Origin: Dolomedes plantarius
Lineage: Eukaryota; Arthropoda; Arachnida; Araneae; Dolomedidae
Direction: 5' to 3'
NCBI GenBank assembly: GCA_907164885.2
Contig: OU015496.1
Location: 109,786,707 to 109,850,706 of the forward strand
Length of the DNA stretch: 64,000 nucleotides
The notes beneath the pieces are model-generated. The model searched no databases. It had not been told where the DNA came from and worked only from the letters and a program-made list of their open reading frames with translations. The translations under genes and the position numbers were made by a program. Positions 22,400 to 34,300 of the stretch are shown here, piece after piece. The stretch's first letter is position 1, and each line of letters opens with the position of its first letter.

Positions 22400-25300
22400 T
22401 CATTTATCTACAGCTACTGGACAAGGACTTTGCCATCCTCCAAACACTTTGTTCAGTTCAAGAGCTGCTGCCAAAGTCAAATGGTCATTAAATTGGGCAG
22501 ACACAACTTGGATACCTACGGGTAGACCTTTGCTCAAACCAGCAGGTATCTGAGTAACTGGATAACCAAGAATATTAAAAATACTTGTATAACACGTGCT
22601 TTTAACTTTAGGAATGGACATTTTAAAGTGAGGAGGTAGTTCTGGAAATGTTGGCAAGAGAATAATAGTGTCCCCTTGTAAGCATTTCTCGAGTTTTTCT
22701 TGCAGTTTCCTGTACAAGCTCAAACACCGAAAATAATGTTCATCTTTGTGACGTTTTCTTATTGCGGCATAGTAGATTATTGGAACATCGTACTCAGAAA
22801 TGTGTAAGAAACTCTTTAGCAGTTCCCATGGCCAATTAACATTGCCATATTTGTCTGCTATATCTGGAAGAAGGGGAGACCCATCTGCTTCCAAAAACTT
22901 GTACATCCAGATGTCAAAAGCTGACCTCAGTTCTTCTAATTGCAACGCGGCGGCTTTGATTCCGAATTCGTCTTCAAAATGCTTGACCGCCTGCAAAGAT
23001 AGAAAACATATCTTAAAAATGGAAAATTAATGAAATTAGAGACAGATAGTCGTATTTTCCAAATAAAAATTTTCTAGAGATGTGATGCCTCTGTAGGGAT
23101 GTATAGCAGCCCTTATTTTATCGCTACTTAGAATTATGTTTATCATAGATATTATAAGTATATAGAGATTATATAAACTGAGATAAATTTAGCTCATAAA
23201 ATTATAGCTGAAGTTCAGCATTTTTAGAAAACAAAGAAAAGTTTAAGGAAAAGGAAAATTATAACTACTTATTTCCAAAGCTAGGCAAACAATGGTAGGG
23301 AAAAACAAAGTAAAAGAAAAAAATGTAAATCCTTACTGAGGAAAGGAAAGTTTTGATTCTGTTTCGCTATTTTGTTATCAAAATAGTAAACAATGCTAAC
23401 AGACAAAACGTGTTTTGAATGTGAACAGTCTGCTATTTCAGGTACACAGATTATTACATCTTTTACATCTTTTTTTACATTCATTTTTTACATCTTTTTT
23501 TTTACTATGTTTTCCCTACCATTGTTTGCCTAGCTTGGAAAATCATTATACATACCAAAAAAACTATAAAACAAATTCTTAAAAAGCCCTAAAATAGTCT
23601 TAAAACTAAGTCGTACAGAAACCCTCCTTTATTTTTTTGCTCGTTATCCGGTTTGTTTAGTTTGTTTGTCTTAAAGATCAAAGTTTTCAGAGACACAATA
23701 TTTCTCAATCGGTGTCGTTGTAAATGCATACTATATTCATTTGAAAATTATGTGGAGAAAGGTATCTCTATTTAGGTATTTCTGAGTACTTTTTATTACA
23801 TAATAACAGCGGTAATAATAGTACTTATTTAAGCTATCTTTGTCCTTAACAACACATATTTACATTTGTGTCTGCTCTACTTTTGTCTTGCAAATAGTGT
23901 ACTTGTTTCAAAGATAAATATAAACCTAATGCTTCCTGACAACGACGCCAGAAATAAAGCGAAGTGCATTTTGAACAGAATTCGTAATCCCATTACACAG
24001 ATATTTCAGAGAAATAATAGAGTAATACTCCTAACTAGTGGAGTAATGCTTCAAGTAATACTACAACTAAGATGTGGAATAGAAAGCTAAGTCAAAGGAT
24101 TGCGCATTAGTTTAAAGCCAAATGCATTCAAATCGTGACCTTACCTTTCTTACAGCTGCTTTTACATCCGATGTTGAAGAAAGCAAGCCTGGAAAGCCTT
24201 CCATAAAAAATACATTAACCTTCCTAAAATCTACCTGAAAGGTTAAATTAATAAGGTTAAACCAAGAACGAATTTTAGATATTAAAACTATAAAAAAAAT
24301 CGGTTTGACATTCCAAATAAACCCCAAGGTTTTATTGATTCAATTCATTATTTTTTCTTCTGTTAAAAGTAGCCAAGGCATTTGCTATATTACTTGCATT
24401 TTTATTCTTCTGATATACGTCGCCATGGCAATATTATATTGCTTGTTTTATTGAAAACAAGTTATATAGTATTGCCATATATTTATTTTTTCAAACTTGA
24501 GAAAGGCAGAAATGCAGATGCACGTTAAGTCTAACTTTAACCGTTAACTTTGAAAAACAGCACCGTTTTGCTTAGCAGACACTTCAAATAAACCCCAAGG
24601 TGTTATTGATGAAATTCATTATTTTTTTCAACGTCCTGAGGACATTGACACATCTAAGCCGCAAGTTCGTTGGTATCTTTAATATGGAGCAGCATATAGG
24701 TAAGCCAACACTGCTCCCTATGACGGAACAGCAGGGGAACGCCCAAGCTTTATTTAGATATTTAGATGCCGTAAAAACCGACTGCTTTTTCTTCTTTAAA
24801 CTTCGCAACATGGATATTCTATTTAGCCGTCTGTTTAGTGCCATGAAGGTTAAGAACTGGAGATCCATGACTGATGAGAGGGTAGTTTGGGGAAAACTTC
24901 TGGAAAAGTCCAGGGCTCACGTGGGGCTATCGTGACAATTATGATGATGAAAAATCGATTGCAGTTTCGATATATTTATCTAAAGAATATATAATTTGCA
25001 AATCTGTTCGTGGTTTGTGCTATAGTAACAGACATCGTGTTGCCCAAATCTAGAGGCCAGCATTGCAACGAAGTACACGCATACTCTGTTTAGATAGTTT
25101 TGCCAAAGCGTGAAATACTAGGATACAATAAAAAATAAAAGCACGGGCTTAAACCCGAGCGTCTATTTTCCGCCAATAGCGTGTGAGCAAGGATAGACGT
25201 CACAAAATGTTCGGATTATTGCTACTACCCTCGTGATTAAAATGCAGTACCATTAAGCACGAAGTTCCAGGAAATATGGAGCACACCAACAATCACCTGA

Positions 25301-28300
25301 ATGTCTAGGTCACAGGAAATTAGTAGGGGTCCCAGGAAATACTCGGTGAGTCTGATATCACCATGAGGTGCCGCAAGTATAGTATTTACAAAGAAAACAT
25401 TTTTTGCAATTTATTTCTCTATAGACCCATTATTATAAATGTGTTCATAGAACGGCGATTAAGAATTGATTTTTACTACAGGAATCGGGAATTTTATTTA
25501 TATACAAATTCTCTGTATACAATATATTCCTCACTGGATAGCTAACATATATGCGTTATTATTTCCATCTTATATTCATATATGTGCAAACAAAAGGGAC
25601 GTATCTACATCTTTAAAATGTTTCGTCACTTGTCTGCTTTGGCTATTTAATTACGACAACATAATGAAATACCTTTTCATCTAAACGCAATTTCTTGATA
25701 TCCTCTCCGCTCAGGATCTTGACCAGGAGTGGTAGGTCGTCGGCATACCGACACATGGGTCCTGTACTGCGGAAAGGGGCCAACTTCATATTGACAGTCG
25801 GTGTAGGTCTGTGGTTGGATATGATACCTGGAAGACACGAACGTGACACTGTTAAAAATACACTTGGATCTCCGTATTTGTTAGGCTTCCCACGATTTTG
25901 TTCTTCTACATCATGTTTTACGATTAGCATGTTTTAAGACTGCTAATAAGCATGTTCGAAAAATGCAGTTTACTAGCTGTAACAATGTGTGTCATAGCTA
26001 GTAAACTATTATTTTTACAGATATGGAAGAGTTAATGTAGTATGGAAGATGGATACCGATATGGAAGAGCTAATGCAGTGCAAGAACTATACGTGTGACA
26101 CAATAAAGATAGACAGTGGTAGCTTTTCATTAAGGCTGCTGTGGACTAACCCTATTGGGTTTGCTCAACACAATGTTAACCTAAGGAGAAAATTTGTCTA
26201 CTATTTACAGCTACATAAATGCTGATGATCAAATAAAAATGGTATTTTCAGACAGCCTGAACTTTTCTGCACCTTGCAATAGGATTCATTTTATAAATTT
26301 CGTCCACAAAGGGAATTTAGTAGCATTTAAAACACACTATACCAGATTTTTTCCCCAGAATAATTTAAATTAAAAAATATTATTTGCATTTAAAAAAACG
26401 AAAAATGTACCAAGGTGTAAAATTTCTTTCTCTATTACGGAGTACAATTTAAAAAAAAACTTTAAATCCAACTGGGCAATACATTTTCTCCATAGGTTAA
26501 CATTGAGGTGAGCGAATCCAATAGTGTTAGTACACAGCAGCCTTAAGGGTCCAAGGACTCATCTCCAGCAGTATTTTCAAATTCTTATATTTTAAAATGT
26601 AATATATCATATTCAACCAAACAGAAACATTTTTTTCATCTTTTTAGGTCTGGTAAAAAAGACCTGCCTGTTAACAGATAAAGCAGGCAAGCGAGAAGCG
26701 TCCGGTCGGTTATGACACCTGTTCTTTGGTAAGTCCTAAATCACTTGCTATGGGCTTGTTGAACCCGGTATATCTTGGATCGGGGCACTATGAGTCATGT
26801 GAGACTATTGTTTATTTTCCTGTAGATAATCATAATTCGGTAATTAGCGTTATCAAGAAACATTTTATCCTTAAAAATGAATTCAGTAAATAATTATTAT
26901 TGATACCATTTTTGAAAATTAGTTTAAACGAAAGCTTAAAATAAAACATCTCGGACTTTATCAGCCTCAAAACTTTTTTAAGGCTGCTATGTACTAAGAA
27001 AAAAATCGTATTTCTCTTTTCCTGTTCTTGCAGACTCTTGTGGTGGGAGGAGTCCAGTTGACAGTTCGAGAATTCCACTCCTCTTTGGATTGACATTTTG
27101 AGAGATTGTAATGGCTCTCTCTCCATAGGGAGTTAAGCGCTGCCCCCAAATTGTTTATTTAAAATAAATTTTTGTCAACTATTTGCTGGTGCATAAATGC
27201 TGATAATCAAATAAAATTTGTATTGTCAGATAGCCTGAACTTTTCTGCAAAGCGCTACAGGATTCATTTTATAAATTTCGTCCACCGAAGGAATTTATGA
27301 GCGTTTAAAACACACTATACCAGATTTCCCCCCGAATAATTTAAATTTAAAAATATTAATTGCATTTTTAAAAAAAAACGAAAAATGTACACAAATGTAA
27401 AATTTCTTTCTCTATGACAGAGTACAATTTTAAAAAAAAAGTCTTTGAATCCAAGTCGGCAATCCGTGGACAAATTTTCTCCATAAGTTAACATTGAGGT
27501 GAGCGAATCCAATGGGGTTAGTACATAGCAGCCTTAACGCTTGCTTAATTTAAGTTTTATTGGAGCTAGATTCACAGGGCCCGAGGTAAAAAATAATGAT
27601 ACTTAATTTAAATATGCCATACAGAACACAATTTGCAAGCGATATTGACATTTTTACTGAAATTTAATGAAAAAGTTATACAAAGACTTGCTCGCAAAAA
27701 TATGAGGAGCAAAACTTTTGCATAATATGGCAAGGAATTGATTCATAAGGTCCGAGGTAACAATTAATTCTACTTAATTTAAATACAGTCAAACCTGTTT
27801 TTGTGCTGTAGATAGGGACAGCACAAAAAAGAAAATTCAGAAACTTCATGAATAGCTATATCAAATAATTTTTCACAACATATTGAAGGAAACATTTTTT
27901 ATGCGGTGGAGAGGGTCCGCATAAAATATGCCTCACTTAGAAAATATCTCAAAGCTTTAAGAAATAGCGAGAAAGTGCTTTCCAAACAAAAAATAATATT
28001 CAAACTTCTCATTTTAAACTAATTTCTCATTTTAAATTTCTCATTTTAAACAACACATTTAAAATTTTAATTTCTCATTTTAAACATGGAGAAATTTTCA
28101 AAATGTACATAATTGGATACTACTCGTCGTAGTCCAAAACGCGCATATTCTTCTGATGAACTGAGAAATTAAAATGAGTAATTAAAATTTTTAAAAATGT
28201 TTCCATGTGTAATTTAAATATTATTTTTTGTTTGGTAAGCACTTTCTCGCTATTTCGTAAAGCTTTGACTTATTTTCTAAGTGAGGCATTTTTTATGAGG

Positions 28301-31300
28301 ACCCTCTCCCCCGCATAAAAAAATTTCTTCAATATGTTGAGAAAAATTATTTGATATAGCTATTTATGAAGTTCGCAATCGCTTTCGTGATGTCCTGTAA
28401 TTAAATGTTCGTGTGTTCTTAGTATGTGGACTGTCATAGGAATATGACAATAGTCTCAAGGCCAAGGGCAGGAGAATCGGAAATTAAGGTACGAAGTAAA
28501 ATAATTGCAAAATATAAGAAAGAAACAGGGCAAGGAAGCAAATGAAGGGCAATAAAAGAGAAGGGGAGACAAGCCAACAGTAAACCGAAACTACTAAAGA
28601 TAGAAGATTGGGCTAGTAGGAAGAAATAAAAGTATAAGATAAAAGTTCTATAGAATGAGTTGCAACGAATAGAAGAAAAGAAGAAGGGGAAGACGTAAAT
28701 TTATGATGGTTATAAAACGGACCACCCTGCTCGGTGATGTCGGAGCATGGGAAAAGTTAAGGAAGAGGGAGAATTTTATAAATCCTGCCCTCGATGCGCA
28801 TTGGTAAAAAGGGGATTGAGAAGAGGCAGTCATGGACGAATTGAGATGACATGGGAATAATATGGCCAGTGGAATTGGAAGAGGCGGAGTCAGAATTAGT
28901 AAGAGAAAAAGAATATGAAATAAGATAGAGGCAAAAAAGAAGGAGAGGTAGTTAGTAGTTAGAGACAGAAGTAGAATCAACCTGACGAGTATGTACGAAA
29001 CACGAGCGAAGGAGAGTAGTTAGGAGTTAGAGACAGAAGTAGTATCAATCTGACGAACATGTACAAAGCACGCCCTATAAGGAGAGTAGTTAGGCGTTAG
29101 AGACAGATGTAGTATCAACCTAACGAGTATGTACGAAGCACGCCCGAAGGAGAGTAGTTAGAAGTTAGAGACAGAAGTAGAATCAAGCTAACGAGTATGT
29201 ACGAAGCACGCCCGATAAGGAGAGTAGTTAGTAGTCAGAGACAGAAGTAGTATCAACCTATCGATTATGTACGAAGCACGCCCGATGACAGTTATATAAC
29301 CCGTGGCCCATGCAAAAGAGCGCGAGGAAGAGAGTGGCCCCCCCCCCCCCCAGTTTCCTGTACTGAGTAGCTACAATGATTGAAGGAGTCCTGTACTCTA
29401 CGAAGAGAGTGTCTCCAGTTTCCTGTACTGACTATCTACAATGATTGAAAGAGCCCTGTACCCTACGAAGAGGGTGTCTCCAGTTTCCTGTACTGAGTAC
29501 CTACAATGATTGAAGGAGCCCTGTACCCTACGAAGAGAGTGCTCTAGTTTCCTGTACCGAATGCGTACGACGATTGAAGCCCTGTACCCCACGATGAACG
29601 TGCCCCAGTTCCAATACGGTGAGAGTGGAACGAAGTTCGTCATTGCGAGTGCCAGATGCCCATAAAAGTGATCCAGTAATCTTCTGTAGAGGTACCGTTC
29701 TTTTGTTTCCTCTTCATATTTTACCGTCATTGCTTCTCATAGCGTAGCCGTCAATAACTTAATATAGAGCGCGATGATGAATTAATTTGATGATGGAAGT
29801 TAGAGGATAATAAGTGATAATTCGCAAAGGCGAGTTTGTTGGTATAATGTAATGAATTAAGTATGAGTACATATTAGTTATTTGAATAAGAATATAGTGT
29901 GAATTTGAATTGATGCTAATGAGTATTTAAGGTTTAAGAAATATGTTGCAATAAGTAATGATAACTTCAGATGAGTATAGAATGTTTAATGAGATTGAAT
30001 GCACCAGTATTATATGTTTAATAATCAATAAATTAATTTGTCAATTCAAACCAGAGTTGTTTTCAATCATGAAAGGACACAACGCAATTGTAATGTAATA
30101 ATAACTATGTGCTACCACGATACGAAAAGGGGATATTTTGATTTTACGTAACGTAATGAGATATTTTATATACACATTAATAATTGAAATAATTATTAAG
30201 AAATCTTCCCTTCCCACAATAAATACATAGTATTTAAGCAATTTCCCCATCACATGGACTTTACTTTATTTTAATAATAATAAACCCCCCAGATGATTTT
30301 GGATAAAAATGTGAAAGTGGCGCCCAACGTGGGGCGCCACTTTCACATACTTATCCAAAATCCTCTCGGGTTTTTTAAAAATTAAATGAAGTAAAGACCA
30401 CATACTAAGAATGCTTAAAGACGAACATTTAATTAGAGGACAAAACAGAACGCTCTACATGTTGATGCAAAAGTAACGAATTAACACACGGGACGAACAC
30501 CGGAAACATAGTCAAGTGACATAACAGGTGCTGAAAAGAAGAGTCTATTTGTGTGTGGGGAAGGGGAGCAAAACAGTCCGTTACATTTTCTTATTTGATT
30601 ATCAACATTTATACAGCTATAAATAGTGCATAAGTTTTCTCTTTAGGTTAACATTAAGGTGAGCGAATCCAATAAGGTTAGTACACAGCAACCTTAACTC
30701 GGAAATCTGTTACCTACTTTGGAACTAACCACAGATAAAGAATATACAGCATGAATAATATTTGAACAGAATTAAAAAAAAAAAAAATTACAAGACACAG
30801 GCCAAGTGTTAGTTTGGCAGTAGACTTAAAACTTTTTTTTCCTAATGGCTGGGAGAACTGAGCCTAGGCTCTTCTCCGGGCTTCAAGCTAAAAAAAACTA
30901 TAAAAAAAATGCCCATTTAATTATTTCTATTTAACTGAGGACAGACTCGCGATCTATCAAATCCGCGAAAGTTGACGTTCGCTAGTGAAATGACCTCACC
31001 TCTTGATGGTTTGTGTCCATAAATCCCGCAGAAACTTGCTGGAATTCTAATACTTCCCCCAATATCTGTGCCGATGCCTATGACTGCACCTGCTGACGTC
31101 AGAATAGCGGCCTCTCCTCCTGAAAGGAAAACTAAATTAACTCTGGGGAGTAGACAATAAAAGAAAGAGTAAAAATTAAAAGTGAAATTTGGCTTCTATG
31201 ATTGGTCAAAGTAACTTGACTTGTTTGTCGGAGAAGTCATGTTGTGCAAAAGCCTACATACCAATCGGACGCAAAAAAATATCAGCATGTCACCTAAAAT

Positions 31301-34300
31301 CGAATTCCTAAATATCTATTACATGCTAGTTTTTTTTTCTAAAAACTTACCATTTATTTAATATACATTACATAATTTATCCATGCGTCCATATATCAAC
31401 AGAAAAATATCTTTCTTATTATGGGGCTACCATAAAAAAGTTGCTAATAATGCCCCCTGGCCGGAAGTTCCAGACTAAGTCCATATAGGCTTCGGGCTGA
31501 GAAGTGAGACACCGGTAATAGCACCACAAGGGTCGGAGTCCGTCTTGGCAAGGTGCCATCACAATTTTGACCGAGCGCCCCCAGGGGCGACATCGTACCT
31601 TCCCCACACACTGACCTCATAGAAGGAATTTCCAATCTACGGATTTAACGTGCCCGTAGATACGAAGCCTAGACACGAAGGTATTTAACGGCGCTTGTCG
31701 GTATTTGATCCGGGCAACCTCAGTACCGAAAGCCGACGTGCTACCGATAGGCTATCTCGGGCCCAATAAAAAAAGTGCACGAGCAGGTAATGGTTGGAAC
31801 CAATAAGTTATTCCATTCAGTCAGAGATATATCTGCAAAATTAAATGTGCCCCTGACTCCTTTAAGTGCCATTATTGTGAAGTGGAAACGACATGGGAGT
31901 ATCGCGTAACCTTGATGAATCTGGTTGTCAGAAGAAACATACAGTTAGGGAATGGAAAACTGAAAGGAAATCGTTTAGCTAACTTTGTCATCTGTCGAAA
32001 AAGATTTCTTTATGAGCTCCATAAAGAAGACCATTGACAGGACTATTATTCATCGGGAAGAAACCCTGATATCGTGGTTGGGTTGCCTCACAGATGTACT
32101 GGATCGTACCTGCAAATGATCGACGTTGTTTTAAATGGTGAAACCACATAGTAATTTTATAACAGGTAAATGGAAAAGGTTTCTAAGGAATAACGAATCT
32201 ATTTAGAATCTTACGATCTGAGGACGTGTCTATCCCTGTGTTTGTCTGGCATACGATATAGGTTGAAGTATCTTGATTGACAACACTCGCCAAAAGTAGG
32301 AATCTAGATACTTTAGGAAACATAGAATATCTAATAGGCCATAAGTAGTAAACAGCTATTATTATTAAGTAGTAAACAGCTATTAGTATTCAGCTATTAT
32401 TATAAGTTAAATTTTAGTCATTAATGTCCTAACCTTTTGGCGGGGCATAGATATTTATAAAACCCTATGCTATTGCATATAATGAAAACAATTGTAGTAC
32501 ATTTACCTGAACTACCACCAACCATTCTGTGATTATTGAAGGGGTTCTTAGTCATTCCAAACAAGAGATTCGATGTCTGCCACCACATGGAAATAGTTGG
32601 AATGTTGGTGACTACCAGCGGAATAGCTCCAGCACTTCTGTAGAGGGCGACCGTTTCAGCGTCAATTGGGGCTTTACGATCCTTAAACCTTTTAATCCCC
32701 AAAGTTTGGGCCATACCTGTTATTATTAAGCACATTATTGTATTAATTAAATAACAGATGATCTAAAAATTATTTTAAAAACCTCCAACGGGGAATATTT
32801 ATAAAGAAGAGTAAAAATTTGGGAAATTTAGTTAATTCCTTTACACAAAATGGTATTTTAAAATTGTACACATTCTTTAGGTCGTTGTATTAATCCTAAT
32901 GAATATATACACTATCTACCAATAAGTATTTGGACACCTGTGATAGAAAAGAAAAAACAAAATTAACTCATATTCAATAGTTGGTAGAGCCTCCACGAGA
33001 GGCAATTACAGCCTCAACCCTCCGGGGAAAGCTTTCAACAAGTCCTTGTATGACGGCTAGTGGTATTTTCTTCCACCCAGCTTAGAGAAGACATGTAAGT
33101 TCCTTCACCAATTTTGGACGGTTGTTGCACCCCTTCATTCGGCGATCCAACTCGTCCGAGAGGTTCTCGATAGGGTTCAGGTCTGGGCTCTGGGCAGGCC
33201 AGTGCATTCCGTTAACCCCATCGTCACCATACTAATGCATGGTAGACCTCGCTACATGACAAATGGCGTTGTCGTCCTGGAAGTAACATGGGTCCAACCC
33301 GTAAATCTGCCACAACGTAGGAAACACACTGTCCTCTAAAATAGTGCAGTAGACGTCGGCGTTGAGCTTACCATGAATTGAGACCAAGGGTCCCAGTCCA
33401 TACCAGAAGAAACACTCCCAGACCATAATTCCACCTCCGCCAAATTTTACTGTGGGCACAATGCATTCTAGCAGGAAGCGTTCTCCAGACAGACGCCAGA
33501 CCCAGACCCTTCCAGCCGAACTATAGAGGGAGAACCTTGATTCATCACTCCAGAAAACCCGTTTCCATTGTTTTATGGTACACTTTCAACATGCTTTGCA
33601 CCACATTAACCGAACAGTGCGGTTGGACTTTGTGATCAAAGGCTTATGGACGGCAGCACGACCATGAAAACCAAGCAGACGTGCTTCCTTACGGATGGTA
33701 TTCATCGAAACAACACTCACGGATGCCTGTTGAAACTCGTGGAGTATGTGGTCCATCGGTTGGGTGTGGTTCTTCCGAATTTCTTTGGACAGCACCCGTC
33801 GATCTCTATCTCCGAGTTTCGTGGATCTGCCGACTTAGGGCACATTCCGACAATCCCCGCTCACCTTCCACTTCTGAATCACATAGGTCACTGTCGATTT
33901 TGGGTAATTCAACTCGCTAGTTATGCCTCTTAATGATCGGCCATTTCTGAGATACCCGACGATTACACCATTCTGGAAATCAGATAACTGTGCATTTCGT
34001 AGCATCTGGCATGCGACTAATGCCAATGTTGTTTCCTACATGATATTTAACGGCAGAGGGCGTATATCAGGACCGCAGATATCGTCATCTGCATGGTTGC
34101 CCATATACTTATTGGTAGATAGTGTAGTTATGACTTACAAGAAATGTGTGTAAAACGCTAACAGGAACACACAACTTCTTATCCACAGTTTGAGAATTGT
34201 TCATAGCGACTATCACACCTAATACTCCTCGGCCTGACAAGGAATTACGAGTTAGTTCAAAACATGTAACCATCCCTTGGTTGTATTGTAGGTTTTGAGA

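Larger units (their letters stand above)
28391..30442. mobile_element. LTR retroelement relic: LTR, primer-binding site, then inverted short LTR
   Basis: The left LTR-like block begins TGTCCTGTAATTAAATGTTC. It contains two tandem arrays and ends before a tRNA-Lys-type primer-binding site. From 30363 to 30442 the minus strand shows the LTR start again (TGTCCTCTAATTAAATGTTC and TTCTTAGTATGTGG) joined to an LTR-end-like stretch. This inverted copy lacks about 1.8 kb present on the left. No gag or pol was seen. LTR limits are approximate. Confidence 0.6.

Noticed and set aside
28942..29612. CRISPR-like array
   Set aside because: The units are contiguous minisatellite repeats without unique spacers, in a eukaryotic genome.
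29398..29730. 110-codon minus-strand open frame
   Set aside because: It is a translation of the second tandem array; the periodic protein reflects the DNA repeat.
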